Positions 55,730 to 64,000 of a stretch of 64,000 nt of DNA are shown one piece after another. A model generated the notes under the pieces. The model ran no database searches, was not told the origin of the DNA, and saw only the letters and a list, made by a program, of their open reading frames with translations. Location: the NCBI RefSeq assembly GCF_000620785.1, contig NZ_JIAI01000007.1:368134-432133 (forward strand), in the 5' to 3' direction. The translations under genes and the position numbers were made by a program. Source of the DNA: Actinospineispora acaciae DSM 45401 (GTDB lineage Bacteria; Actinomycetota; Actinomycetes; Mycobacteriales; Pseudonocardiaceae). How positions within the stretch are numbered: the first letter of the stretch is position 1; the number at the start of each line of letters is the position of its first letter.

Positions 55730-56632
55730 ATGGAGCTGCGTCATCTCGCCGCGTTCGTCGCGGTCGCCGAGGAGCTGCACTTCGGAAGGGCCGCGGCGCG
55801 GCTGCACATGGCCCAGTCGCCGCTGAGCCGGCAGATCCGGCTGCTGGAGCGCGACCTCGGGACGGCGCTGTTCGAGCGCAACACCCGATCGGTGGGCCTG
55901 ACCGCCGAGGGCCGGGCGCTGCTGGAGCCGGCGCGCCGCGTGCTCGGCGAGGCGGCGGTGGCCCGGCGGGCGGTCGCGGCGGCCGGCCGGGGCGAGGTCG
56001 GCCGGATCACCGTGGGGTTCGCCGGGGCCAGCGGCTACAGCGCCGTTCCCCCGCTGACCCGGGCGGTGACCTCGGCGCTGCCCGGGGTGGAGCTGGTGCT
56101 GCGCGGGCACATGTACTCCGGGGAGGCGCTGGCCAGGGTCGCGGACGGCTCGCTGGACCTCGGGTTCGTGGCGCTGCCGGTGCGGGAGGGCATCGCGGCC
56201 AGGGTGGTGCGGGTGGAACGGCTGGAGGTGGCGCTGCCGGACACCCACCCGCTGGCCGGCCGGGACGAGATCGACCTGGCCGAGCTGTCCGGCGAGCCGT
56301 TCGTCACGTTCCCGGCGGCGCGCGGCTCGGCGGTCCGGGACGCGGCGATGCGGGCCTGCTTCCAGGCCGGGTTCACCCCGTCCATCACCCAGGAGGCACC
56401 GGACGTGTACAGCCTGCTGACGCTGGTCGGCGCCGGTGTCGGGGTCGGGATCGTGGTCCGCTCGGCGCGCAACATCCAGCTCGACCACGTGGTGTTCCGC
56501 CCGATCCGCAACCGGGTGCCGGCGCTGGACATCGCGCTGGCCTGGCGCGCGACCAACCCGTCCGCGGCACTGCGCGCGGTGCTCAGGGTGGCTGAGGAGG
56601 CCCTGCCCACGGCCGGGCCGACCGCCGGGTGA
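55730..56632 (+). CDS. LysR-family regulator
   Basis: 300 residues. The winged helix LHFGRAAARLHMAQSPLSRQ (about 17-36) is textbook LysR, followed by a periplasmic-binding-protein-like effector domain. ATG 55730 is favoured because MELRHLAAFVAVAEE is conserved. No obvious target enzyme is divergent; the small secreted-protein gene is the only divergent neighbour. Confidence 0.92.
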   Translation: MELRHLAAFVAVAEELHFGRAAARLHMAQSPLSRQIRLLERDLGTALFERNTRSVGLTAEGRALLEPARRVLGEAAVARRAVAAAGRGEVGRITVGFAGASGYSAVPPLTRAVTSALPGVELVLRGHMYSGEALARVADGSLDLGFVALPVREGIAARVVRVERLEVALPDTHPLAGRDEIDLAELSGEPFVTFPAARGSAVRDAAMRACFQAGFTPSITQEAPDVYSLLTLVGAGVGVGIVVRSARNIQLDHVVFRPIRNRVPALDIALAWRATNPSAALRAVLRVAEEALPTAGPTAG

Positions 56633-56638
56633 CCGGGC

Positions 56639-56983
56639 TCAGTCGCGGATCTCCTCCACGGCGCTGGTGCCCGCGCCGGGTCGCGACTCCCACTCCCAGG
56701 TCTCGTCCATCCGCAGCCGGCCGTCCGCCAGCACCCGGACGGTGGACACGCAGTGCCCGCTGGACGTCTCGTTGCGGTCGTTGAGCTGGGAGTACCGGAA
56801 GTCCAGCCGGTCGCCGACCCGGGTGCCGACCAGGTATCCGCGCCGCACCGCGCCGCCCGAGTAGTGCGCCCAGACCTCGCCGTCGTCCTCGTGATACTCG
56901 AAGACGGTGCCCACCCCGACCTCGCCCGCCTCGACGTCCCCGACCGACCCGAACCGCCGGCCGTCGAGCGAGGTCTCGGTCAT
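56639..56983 (-). CDS. Small calycin-like protein
   Basis: 114 residues rich in beta strands (DGRRFGSVGDVEAGEVGVGT, TVFEYHEDDGEVWAHYSGG-type repeats, then DFRYSQLNDR). It resembles small proteins often mislabelled N-acetylglutamate synthase, which appear to be single-domain lipocalin-like barrels. The function is unknown. ATG 56983 has only a weak GGAGG context. Confidence 0.6.
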   Translation of the reverse strand: MTETSLDGRRFGSVGDVEAGEVGVGTVFEYHEDDGEVWAHYSGGAVRRGYLVGTRVGDRLDFRYSQLNDRNETSSGHCVSTVRVLADGRLRMDETWEWESRPGAGTSAVEEIRD

Positions 56984-57014
56984 GAGCTACCTCCGGTGAT
57001 CGTGAGCCGCCAGG

Positions 57015-57737
57015 CTACCGCCGGTCGGCCAGCTCGGCGGCCAGTTCGGCGGCGGTGGCCAGGTCGGTGGCGAGGGTGGCGCGGTCGGCGTCCGACAGCT
57101 CGATCGCGCCGACCTCGGCGAGCAGCGCGGCCGCCGCGTCCCGGTCGCCGGTGCGCATCCGCAGCTCGGCGAGGTAGACCAGCGCGGGCAGCCGCCTCGG
57201 CGGCGCGGCGTCGGCGTGCCTGGCCAGCCCGTTCACCAGCACCCGGATGCCGGCGTGCTCGTCGCCGTGCGAGTCGGCCTGGCGGGCCGCGGCGGCCACC
57301 ACCCGCGCGAGCCTGTCGTCGTCCCTGGTCTCGGCCGGGTCCTCCTCGGTGTCGCCGAGCCTGCTGATCCGCAGCCAGTTCCCGCCCGGGTCGACGACCG
57401 TGAAGCCGGCCGTGGTGCCCTGCCGGCGCCGTGGCCGGGTCATCCTCGGGATCCCGGACACCGGCACCTTCCCGAACGCCGCCCGCAGCCCGGCGCTGAA
57501 CGCCGCGTGCAGCTCCCCCGTGTCCGGGACGAGCACGCCCACGTTCCCCAGCGACCCGCCGGGGTCGAACCCCGGCACCGAGAAGAAGTGCAGCTCGATG
57601 CCGCCTCGGCGGACCACCGCATAGGGGTTGGGGCGCCGCTGCCGGTAGGTCTGGTCGAACCCGAGCGCGGCGTAGAACGGCAGCACGTCGTCGAGGTCGC
57701 GGCAGGGCAGCATCGGGATGGTCAGCTCGGTGGGCAC
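57015..57737 (-). CDS. VOC-family protein with helical C-terminal extension
   Basis: 240 residues. Residues 1-125 form a glyoxalase/bleomycin-resistance (VOC) fold (IPMLPCRDLDDVLPFYAALG, GGIELHFFSVPGF, TVVDPGGNWLRI). Residues 130-240 are helical with TPR-like character. It may bind a drug or metabolite. Start GTG 57737 lacks a ribosome binding site, and its mRNA may be leaderless. Divergent from a TetR gene 53 bp away, its likely regulator. Confidence 0.78.
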   Translation of the reverse strand: MPTELTIPMLPCRDLDDVLPFYAALGFDQTYRQRRPNPYAVVRRGGIELHFFSVPGFDPGGSLGNVGVLVPDTGELHAAFSAGLRAAFGKVPVSGIPRMTRPRRRQGTTAGFTVVDPGGNWLRISRLGDTEEDPAETRDDDRLARVVAAAARQADSHGDEHAGIRVLVNGLARHADAAPPRRLPALVYLAELRMRTGDRDAAAALLAEVGAIELSDADRATLATDLATAAELAAELADRR

Positions 57738-57790
57738 CAAAATAACGTACGCTGTTCGACGTATTTGGTGAAACGATGTGGAGGTCGGCG

Positions 57791-58552
57791 GTGGAGTACG
57801 CCGGACGCGGTGACCCGGCGCGCACGATGGCGCTGCTCTGGGACGGGCTGCCCACGCCGCGACGGGGGCCTCGGCAACGGCTCGACCTGCACGACATCGT
57901 CGACGCCGCGATCGCCGAGGCGGACCGGGCCGGGCCGGCCGCGCTCTCGATCCGGGGGCTCGCCCAGGCGCTCGGCATCGGCGCCGCGTCGCTGTACACC
58001 TACGTGCCGGGCAAGGCGGAGCTGCTGGAGCTGATGGTGGACCGGGTGGTCGGCACCCAGGACCTGCCCACCGCCGACGACGGCTGGCGGGCCGGCCTGC
58101 GCGAGCTGGCCCTGTCCGACCTGGCCGCCTTTCGCGCCCACCCCTGGCTGTTGCGGGTGGCGACCTCGCGCACGGTGTTCGGCCCGCACGTGCTGGCCCG
58201 GTACGACGCCGCGCTGGCCCTGCTCGACGGGCGGGGGCTGGCGGCGATCGAGGTGGTCGGCTGCGTCGGCGCCGTCGAGTCGTACACCCGGGGCGCCGCG
58301 GCGGCGGTCGTCGAGGCCGAGCAGGCTCCGGTGCAGACCGGGAGCAGCGACGACGAGTGGTGGCAGGGCCTCGTCCCGCTGCTGGAGGAACGCATGAACG
58401 GGCGCTTTCCCCGGCTCGCCGCGCTCGACGCGGCCGGGGCATTCTCGGTGTCCAGCTCCGCGCTGCCCTACACGCTGCAACGGGCGCTGGACCGTTTCGC
58501 CTTCGGGCTCGACCTCGTGCTGGACTCGATCGCGGCCCGGATCCCGACCTGA
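57791..58552 (+). CDS. TetR-family regulator
   Basis: 253 residues from GTG 57791, which has GGAGG 6 bp upstream; ATG 57776 would add five residues. The helix-turn-helix is LSIRGLAQALGIGAASLYTYV and the effector domain belongs to the TetR_C tetracycline-repressor-like group. It could control the divergent VOC gene and the downstream MHS transporter operon, whose upstream region has paired ACAGGTCTCA repeats. Confidence 0.87.
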   Translation: MEYAGRGDPARTMALLWDGLPTPRRGPRQRLDLHDIVDAAIAEADRAGPAALSIRGLAQALGIGAASLYTYVPGKAELLELMVDRVVGTQDLPTADDGWRAGLRELALSDLAAFRAHPWLLRVATSRTVFGPHVLARYDAALALLDGRGLAAIEVVGCVGAVESYTRGAAAAVVEAEQAPVQTGSSDDEWWQGLVPLLEERMNGRFPRLAALDAAGAFSVSSSALPYTLQRALDRFAFGLDLVLDSIAARIPT

Positions 58553-58562
58553 TCGAGATCGA

Positions 58563-58605
58563 ACAGGTCTCACCGGAGGCCGGAATCGGTCCTGGACAGG
58601 TCTCA
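58563..58605. promoter_or_regulatory. Direct ACAGGTCTCA repeats, 33 bp apart
   Basis: ACAGGTCTCA occurs at 58563-58572 and 58596-58605, exactly 33 bp apart (three helical turns), each followed by SCGG. They lie in the 122-bp gap before the MHS transporter operon and are good candidates for regulator sites. Confidence 0.5.
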
Positions 58606-58674
58606 GCGGCGGCTGTCAGGGTGACGACGGGGGCGCCCACCACGGCGGCGACCGCCGATGGGGAGGAGCCCGCG

Positions 58675-60006
58675 ATGACGCAACAGGTCGGCGAGGACGC
58701 CGACACCCCGGCCGGCCAGCCGACCAGGGGCGAGGCGCGGCGGGCCGGGATCGCGGCGTTCATCGGCACTACCATCGAGTGGTTCGACTTCTACATCTAC
58801 GGCTCGGCGTCCGCGCTGGTCCTCGGCAAGATCTTCTTCCCGGCCATGTCGCCGGCGCTGGGCACGCTGGCCGCGTTCGGCACGTTCTGGGTCGGGTTCC
58901 TGGCCCGGCCGCTCGGCGGGCTGGTGTTCGGGCACTTCGGCGACCGGTTCGGGCGCAAGCGGGCGCTGGTGGTCACGCTGGTGATGATGGGCGCGGCCAC
59001 GTTCTGCGTGGGCCTGCTGCCCGGGTACGCGCAGATCGGCGCGGCGGCCCCGATCACACTGATCGCGCTGCGGATGCTGCAGGGCGTGGCCATGGGCGGC
59101 GAGTGGGGCGGCGCGGTGCTCATCGCCACCGAGTACGCCCCGCCCGGGCGCAAGATCCTCTACGGCGCGTTCGCCCAGCAGGGCTCACCGGCCGGGAACC
59201 TGCTGGCCACGCTCGCGTTCCTGGCCATCGCCCAGCTGTCCGAGCCGGCGTTCTCCAGCTGGGGCTGGCGGGTGCCGTTCCTGGCGTCGGCGGTGCTGGT
59301 ATTCGTCGGGCTGTTCATCCGGCTGCGGCTGGCCGAGACGCCGGAGATGAACCGGGTGCTGGCCGCCCGCACGGTGTCCCGGCTGCCGATCCGCGACGTG
59401 CTCTCCCGCTACCCGCTGCTGGTCGCGCTGGGCGTGGGCGCCGGCACCGCCGGGGTGGCGATCACGTACGTGAAGACCACGTTCGCGCTGTCCTGGGCGA
59501 CCACCGAGCTGCGCTTCGACAAGTCCTCGTTCCTGACGATCATCACGGTGGCGCTGGTCGTCCAGGTGATCGTCCAGCCGTTCGGCGCTGTGCTGGCCAG
59601 CAAGATCGACCTGCGCCGCGCCATCCTGTGGATGCTGCTGCCCGAGCTGGTGCTGCTGCCCGCGATGTTCATGCTCATCCAGACCGGCTCGTTCCCTCTT
59701 GCCATGATCGGGATGGCGGTGGCGACGTTCCCGCACGCCATGTACTACGCCGCGCTGGCCGGCATCCTCGCCCAGGTCTTCCCGGTCGCGATCCGCTACA
59801 CCGGGATGTCCATGTGCTACCAGCTGAGCACCACGCTGTTCGCCGGCACCGCGCCCGTGCTCTGCCAGTCGCTGCTCACCGCGACCGGGTCCATCTGGCC
59901 GGTGGTCGCGGTGGGCGTCGGGTACGTGCTCATCTCGATCGTCTCCGTGCTCGCGCTGGTCGCGCGCACGTGGACCCCGGGAGGAAACGATGAACTTCGC
60001 GTCTGA
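58675..60006 (+). CDS. MHS-family MFS transporter
   Basis: 443 residues. GTTIEWFDFYIYGSASALVL and FGHFGDRFGRKRALVV identify the MHS family, and GVAMGGEWGGAVLIATEYAP the helix 4-5 region. It probably imports an organic acid. ATG 58675 follows GGGGAGGAG. It overlaps the acyl-CoA dehydrogenase gene by 17 bp, which overlaps the CoA-transferase gene by 14 bp: a tight uptake, activation and oxidation operon. Confidence 0.88.
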   Translation: MTQQVGEDADTPAGQPTRGEARRAGIAAFIGTTIEWFDFYIYGSASALVLGKIFFPAMSPALGTLAAFGTFWVGFLARPLGGLVFGHFGDRFGRKRALVVTLVMMGAATFCVGLLPGYAQIGAAAPITLIALRMLQGVAMGGEWGGAVLIATEYAPPGRKILYGAFAQQGSPAGNLLATLAFLAIAQLSEPAFSSWGWRVPFLASAVLVFVGLFIRLRLAETPEMNRVLAARTVSRLPIRDVLSRYPLLVALGVGAGTAGVAITYVKTTFALSWATTELRFDKSSFLTIITVALVVQVIVQPFGAVLASKIDLRRAILWMLLPELVLLPAMFMLIQTGSFPLAMIGMAVATFPHAMYYAALAGILAQVFPVAIRYTGMSMCYQLSTTLFAGTAPVLCQSLLTATGSIWPVVAVGVGYVLISIVSVLALVARTWTPGGNDELRV

Positions 60007-61735
60007 CGACCCCGCGCTGCGGCCTTTCCTGGCCCGGCTGCTCCCGGCGGACGACCTGGCCCGGCTGGAGCCGGTGCTGGACGAGCTGGGCGGGCTCGCG
60101 GCCGGCGAGCTGGACCGGCTGGCCGCGACCGCCGACGCCAACCCGCCCCGGCTGCGCCAGTACGACCCGACCGGCGAGCGGATCGACGAGGTGGAGTTCC
60201 ACCCGGCGTACCAGCGGATGGCCGAGCTGGCGTTCGAGCGGTTCGGGCTGGCCGCGATGTCGCACCGGCCCGGGGTGCTCGGCTGGCCGACCCCGGTGCC
60301 GCACGTGGTCAAGTACGCGCTGTCCTACCTGTTCGTGCAGGCCGAGTTCGGGCTGGCCTGCCCGGTGAACATGACCGACTCGGCGGCGCGGGTGCTGCGG
60401 TTGTTCGACGCCGACCGCTCCGCCGCCGAGATCGCCGCGCTCACCTCCACGTCGCCGGGCCATGCGACCGGCGCCATGTTCATGACCGAGCGACAGGGCG
60501 GTACGGACGTCGGCCTGACCGCCACCGAGGCGACCGGCCACGGCACCCACTGGACGCTGCGCGGGCGCAAGTGGTTCTGCTCGAACGTCTCCGCCGAGGT
60601 GATCCTGACCCTGGCCCGGGTGCCCGGCCAGGGCGAGGGCACCCGGGGGCTGGGGATGTTCCTGGTGCCGAGGGTGCGGCCGGACGGCACCCGCAACGCG
60701 GTGCGCATCGACCGGCTCAAGGACAAGCTCGGCACCCGCTCGATGGCCAGCGGCGAGGTCACCCTGGAGGACGCCTGGGCGCGGCCGGTCGGCTCGCTGA
60801 CGAACGGCTTCCGGCAGATGGCCGAGATGGTCAACGCCTCGCGGCTGTCCAACGCGATGCGGGCCACCGCGCTGATGCGCCGCGCGGTGTCCGAGTCGGT
60901 CCGGCACACCAGGGCGCGGGAGGTGTTCGGCCGGCCGCTGTTCGAGCAGCCGCTGATGCGCGCGACGCTGCTGCCGCTGATGCTGGACACCGAGGCGGGC
61001 CTGGCGATGGTGCTGGACTGCGCGGGCGTGCTGGACCGGGCGGACGCGGGCGACGACGAGGCGCGCGGGCTGGTGCGGGTGCTCACGCCGCTGGCCAAGT
61101 ACACGCTGTGCAAGCGGGCCCGCTCGGTGACCGGCGAGGCGATGGAGATCCGGGGCGGGAACGGTTACATCGAGGACTGGGTGAACCCCCGGCTGCTGCG
61201 CGACGCCCACCTCGGGTCGATCTGGGAGGGCTCGTCCAACGTGATAGCCCTGGACGTGCTGCGCTGCATGCGCCGCGACGGGGCGCACCGGCTGGTTGCG
61301 GGGGTGTACGGATCGCGCGCGTCGTCGGTGGGCGGTACGGCCTCGGCGCTGCTCACCCGGCACTGGGACGAGCTGCGCGCGCGTGGCGACCGGCTGCTGG
61401 AGCTGCCGCTGGACGAGCAGGAGGTCGGGATCGCCCGCTATGCGTCGTCGCTCAGCGCGGCCGTGATGGCCACCCTGCTGGTCGAGCACGCCGAGCACGA
61501 GATCTCTCAGGGTCACGGCCACCGGGCGCTGCTGGTCGCGCACGCTTACCTTGGTCGTGTGCTCGGTGATGGCGACGCCCCGAACCGCGGGGCGCTGGCC
61601 CACCTGGACGCGCTCGCGGACGGCACCGCCGTGCCCCGGGACGCCGCCCTCGCCGCCCTGCCCGTCGAGTCCGCCGAGCCCGCCGAGTCCGTCGAGTCCG
61701 CCGAGGAGCTGAGCCGGAGCCATGCCCGAACCTGA
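59990..61735 (+). CDS. Acyl-CoA dehydrogenase (AidB-like branch)
   Basis: 581 residues, longer than standard acyl-CoA dehydrogenases (about 380-400) and similar to the AidB/long-chain branch. FAD-binding and core motifs include MTERQGGTDVGLT, WFCSNVSAEVILTL and EIRGGNGYIEDWVNPRLLRD with LGSIWEGSSNVIAL near the active site. It would introduce a double bond into the acyl-CoA formed by the CoA-transferase. The C-terminus ends in a VESAEPAESVESAEE repeat. ATG 59990 overlaps the transporter gene. Confidence 0.87.
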   Translation: MNFASDDPALRPFLARLLPADDLARLEPVLDELGGLAAGELDRLAATADANPPRLRQYDPTGERIDEVEFHPAYQRMAELAFERFGLAAMSHRPGVLGWPTPVPHVVKYALSYLFVQAEFGLACPVNMTDSAARVLRLFDADRSAAEIAALTSTSPGHATGAMFMTERQGGTDVGLTATEATGHGTHWTLRGRKWFCSNVSAEVILTLARVPGQGEGTRGLGMFLVPRVRPDGTRNAVRIDRLKDKLGTRSMASGEVTLEDAWARPVGSLTNGFRQMAEMVNASRLSNAMRATALMRRAVSESVRHTRAREVFGRPLFEQPLMRATLLPLMLDTEAGLAMVLDCAGVLDRADAGDDEARGLVRVLTPLAKYTLCKRARSVTGEAMEIRGGNGYIEDWVNPRLLRDAHLGSIWEGSSNVIALDVLRCMRRDGAHRLVAGVYGSRASSVGGTASALLTRHWDELRARGDRLLELPLDEQEVGIARYASSLSAAVMATLLVEHAEHEISQGHGHRALLVAHAYLGRVLGDGDAPNRGALAHLDALADGTAVPRDAALAALPVESAEPAESVESAEELSRSHART

Positions 61736-62927
61736 CCGTCCGAGCCCGCTGGCCGGAGTCCGCGTCGTCGACCTGTCCAAGATCCTCGCCGGCCCGTACG
61801 CCACCATGTCGCTGGCCGACCTGGGCGCCGACGTGATCAAGGTCGAGCATCCGGACGGCGGCGACCCCACCCGCCGCTGGGGCCCGCCGTTCCAGGGCCC
61901 GGACGCCACCTACTACCTGGCCGCGAACCGGGGCAAACGCTCGGTCACCCTGGACCTGAAGTCCCCGGAAGGCCAGGAGGCCGCCCACAAGCTGATCGCC
62001 GGCGCCGACGTGGTCGTGGAGAACTTCCGCCCGGGCAGCTCGCTGCAGCGGGCGTTCCGCTACGACGAGCTGTCCCGCGCCCACCCCCGCCTGGTGGTGC
62101 TGCACATCTCCGCCTACGGCGAGGCCGGCCCGCTCGCCGGCGAACCGGGCTACGACATGATCGCCCAGGCGATGGCCGGCCTGATGTCCCTGACCGGCGA
62201 GGCCGACGGCCCCCCGGTCAAGGCCGGCTACGCCATGGGCGACCTCGGCGCCGCCCTGTTCGGCACCATCGGCGTGCTGTCCGCCCTGGTCGAGCGCGAC
62301 CGCACCGGCCGAGGCCAGTACGTCACCACATCCCTGTACGAATCCCAGCTAGCCCTGCACATCAACTGGGCAACCGGCATGTTCGCCACCGGCGAGACCC
62401 CGCACCGCCTCGGCTCCGGCCACCCCAACCTGGTCCCCTACCAGGCCTACCCCACCAAGGACGGCCACCTCGTCATCGCCGTCGGCAACGACGCCCTGTG
62501 GCAACGCCTGTGCACCGTCCTGAACCGCCCCGACCTGGCCGCCGACCAGCGCCTGTCCACGAACTCCGGCCGAGTCCAACACCGCGCCGAGCTGACCACC
62601 GCCCTGGAACAAACGCTCGCCACCGCGACCACCGCACACTGGACCGACCTACTGGGCGCCGCCGGAGTGCCCGCCGCCCCCATCCGCGACCTCGCCGAGG
62701 TCTACGCCTGCCCCCAGACCGACGCGCTGGGCATCGTCCAGAACGTCGCGCACCCCGAGGTCGGCCCGCTGCGCCAGGTCGGTTTCCCGGTCTCCTACCG
62801 GGGCGCGCGCCCGGTCCCCCGCTCCGCCCCGCCCACCCTCGGCCAACACAACCACGAGGTCCTCACCGAGCTGGGCTACGACGAGGACGCGATCCGCCGG
62901 CTCACCTCCGGCCCAACCGGCTCGTAA
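61722..62927 (+). CDS. Type III CoA-transferase (CaiB/BaiF family)
   Basis: 401 residues. ILAGPYATMSLADLGADVIK is the family N-terminal signature, catalytic D145 lies in PGYDMIAQAMAGLM, and TTSLYESQLALH follows. It moves CoA between organic acids such as succinate, carnitine-like or branched acids. ATG 61722 overlaps the dehydrogenase gene by 14 bp. With the MHS transporter it suggests breakdown of a dicarboxylate or carnitine-like compound. Its last 52 bp overlap a converging gene. Confidence 0.9.
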   Translation: MPEPDRPSPLAGVRVVDLSKILAGPYATMSLADLGADVIKVEHPDGGDPTRRWGPPFQGPDATYYLAANRGKRSVTLDLKSPEGQEAAHKLIAGADVVVENFRPGSSLQRAFRYDELSRAHPRLVVLHISAYGEAGPLAGEPGYDMIAQAMAGLMSLTGEADGPPVKAGYAMGDLGAALFGTIGVLSALVERDRTGRGQYVTTSLYESQLALHINWATGMFATGETPHRLGSGHPNLVPYQAYPTKDGHLVIAVGNDALWQRLCTVLNRPDLAADQRLSTNSGRVQHRAELTTALEQTLATATTAHWTDLLGAAGVPAAPIRDLAEVYACPQTDALGIVQNVAHPEVGPLRQVGFPVSYRGARPVPRSAPPTLGQHNHEVLTELGYDEDAIRRLTSGPTGS

Positions 62928-63499
62928 CCACCGCGCCAGTACCGCCACCCCAGATACAGGAACGGCACCACCAGCAGCACATCAACCAGGTGCGCCACGC
63001 CGGCCTCCCGAGTGATCCTGCTGACCGGAAACGCCACCGCCCCCACACAGACCAACACCCCCACCCACGTGGGCGCCGCACGCCCCCTGACCAGCATTCC
63101 CCCCAACATCAACAGACTCAACGGAAACAACGGCCCCGACCAGAACAACAACACCCCGGACTCCACCGGATGCTCCGCAAACCTCTCCAGCGCAACCTCG
63201 CGCGGCACCGCGAACGCCGCCTCGAAGAAGTCCCGCCCGCCGAACAACGCCCCGGAGAACGCCCCCGCCAGCATGACCAACATCCAGACCGAGACCACCG
63301 AAGGCGCCCACCTGGCCAGCGGCTCGCGCAGCCCCACCAGCCCGTACGCCCACACCATCGTCCCGACCGCGACCAGCATCCCCCCGGTGACCCCGTACTT
63401 CCCGCCCACCCAGAAGAACGTCGACACCGCGAACACCACCGGCCCGAGCACCAGCGCCGCACCGGTGAGCCGGGACGGCAGCGCAGGGTTCGTATCCAT
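62876..63499 (-). CDS. Predicted six-helix membrane protein
   Basis: 207 residues with about six membrane segments (LTGAALVLGPVVFAVSTFF and others). It resembles small actinobacterial membrane proteins of unknown function with a WVGGKYG motif. ATG 63499 is favoured; longer forms run off into a Cys-rich unrelated frame. Codons are less GC-biased than in the neighbouring CoA-transferase gene. Confidence 0.65.
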   Translation of the reverse strand: MDTNPALPSRLTGAALVLGPVVFAVSTFFWVGGKYGVTGGMLVAVGTMVWAYGLVGLREPLARWAPSVVSVWMLVMLAGAFSGALFGGRDFFEAAFAVPREVALERFAEHPVESGVLLFWSGPLFPLSLLMLGGMLVRGRAAPTWVGVLVCVGAVAFPVSRITREAGVAHLVDVLLVVPFLYLGWRYWRGGYEPVGPEVSRRIASSS

Positions 63500-63613
63500 A
63501 GCCGCCGAGCCTGACACCACCGAGACCGCCGCCGCCAAGAAATACCGGCAGGTCGCCGCGGCCTGAACACCGTGACCTCCGACGCCGCCGTCCGAGCACA
63601 CGACCCTCAAGAT

Positions 63614-64000
63614 CTAGCCGGCGCGTACGTGTTCGTATGGTTTGGGTTTTCGTCGTGGCGTTTGGGTGTAGTCCAGCCACTTCGGCGGGATGAACTCTGG
63701 CCACCCGTCGACCATTCTGATCGTCCAGCCGGCGCGGTGAACCATCCGGTGGTGGGTGACGCACAACAGCACCATCGAATGGACGGCCGTGCGGCCTCGG
63801 TGAGCCCAGTGCACGACGTGATGAACTTGGCATCGGTATGCCTTGGCGTCGCAGCCGGGGTAGGCGCAGCCGCGGTCTCGTGCGGTGAGCCCGTCGCGTT
63901 GTGGTTTGGTGGCCGTGCGCTGTGTGCGGCCGACGTCGAGGACTTCGCTGTTGCCGCCCAACACCACCGGCACGACGCAGGCGTCGCAGAGCAACCGTCG
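63614..64000 (-). CDS. HNH endonuclease of the DUF222/13E12 family (5' end outside window)
   Basis: The visible 128 C-terminal residues hold the HNH core: RDRGCAYPGCDAKAYRCQVHHV followed by VHWAHRGRTAVHSMVLLCVTHH, split here across its zinc Cys, metal-binding His and Asn/Ser positions. These nucleases are abundant, often repeated actinobacterial proteins, many with DUF222 at the N-terminus, and some lie within mobile or 13E12 elements. The gene reads past 64000. Confidence 0.85.
   Translation of the reverse strand, partial: RRLLCDACVVPVVLGGNSEVLDVGRTQRTATKPQRDGLTARDRGCAYPGCDAKAYRCQVHHVVHWAHRGRTAVHSMVLLCVTHHRMVHRAGWTIRMVDGWPEFIPPKWLDYTQTPRRKPKPYEHVRAG

Noticed and set aside
57738..57775. TetR operator between the VOC and TetR genes
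   Set aside because: ACGT elements flank the centre but the arms do not pair well beyond 4 bp, so I do not list it as a site.

Overview
The window is about 64 kb of very GC-rich chromosome with many GTG and some TTG starts, 1-4 bp gene overlaps and several candidate leaderless genes. This is typical of actinobacteria. Core gene order recalls Mycobacterium tuberculosis: glyS divergent from an smtB-like arsR gene and zur/furB (compare Rv2357c-Rv2359), followed further along by uppS and recO (compare Rv2361c, Rv2362c), with dgt nearby. Gene content and the large accessory load suggest a Pseudonocardiales-type actinomycete; this is inference, because no rRNA is present.

Layout. 1-9993: end of an unidentified gene, an APC amino-acid permease, a split transketolase, a dgt/YdcF/XdhC group, an MFS exporter, and a haloalkane dehalogenase-ECF sigma pair. 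10065-12555: glyS and the metal-sensor pair ArsR-Zur. 12552-18702: nucleoside hydrolase, dienelactone hydrolase, a TetR-MFS pair and an MMPL transporter. 18708-23807: YbjN protein, uppS, a sigma-like protein fused to a membrane anchor and exterior domain, a ykkC-class riboswitch in front of a DMT transporter, and recO. 23829-26689: TetR/imine reductase-like pair, VapBC, a palindromic MITE, and zinc-independent rpmG-rpsR under a candidate Zur box. 26796-41728: a series of regulator-transporter-enzyme modules (EamA/MocR, lactate permease, serine/threonine dehydratase, MHS transporter-FadR-PhyH dioxygenase, ureohydrolase-MHS transporter-FadR). 41866-43565: an unusual locus with a thioredoxin-like membrane protein, a very small S26 signal peptidase and two short peptides with the same leader, one having eight cysteines after an Ala-X-Ala site. 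43687-58552: CGNR regulator/epoxide hydrolase, ECF41 sigma factor, a four-gene operon facing MarR, TetR/flavin oxidase, VanX-like and C39-like peptidases, and small hydrolases and regulators. 58675-62927: MHS transporter, acyl-CoA dehydrogenase and CoA-transferase in one overlapping operon. 62876-64000: a membrane protein and the end of an HNH nuclease gene.

Much of the window is organised as self-contained switches: a regulator gene next to its target with a visible palindromic operator between them (14353, 24512, 28773, 33585, 41741, 44293, 49009, 51028). Four copies of one dispersed palindrome (297, 13507, 18676, 31959) sit at gene ends, three of them between converging genes, and are the clearest unexplained repeat. 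The best candidate for a new system is the short Cys-rich peptide locus at 41.9-43.6 kb. All functions are read from sequence alone; no database search was possible.
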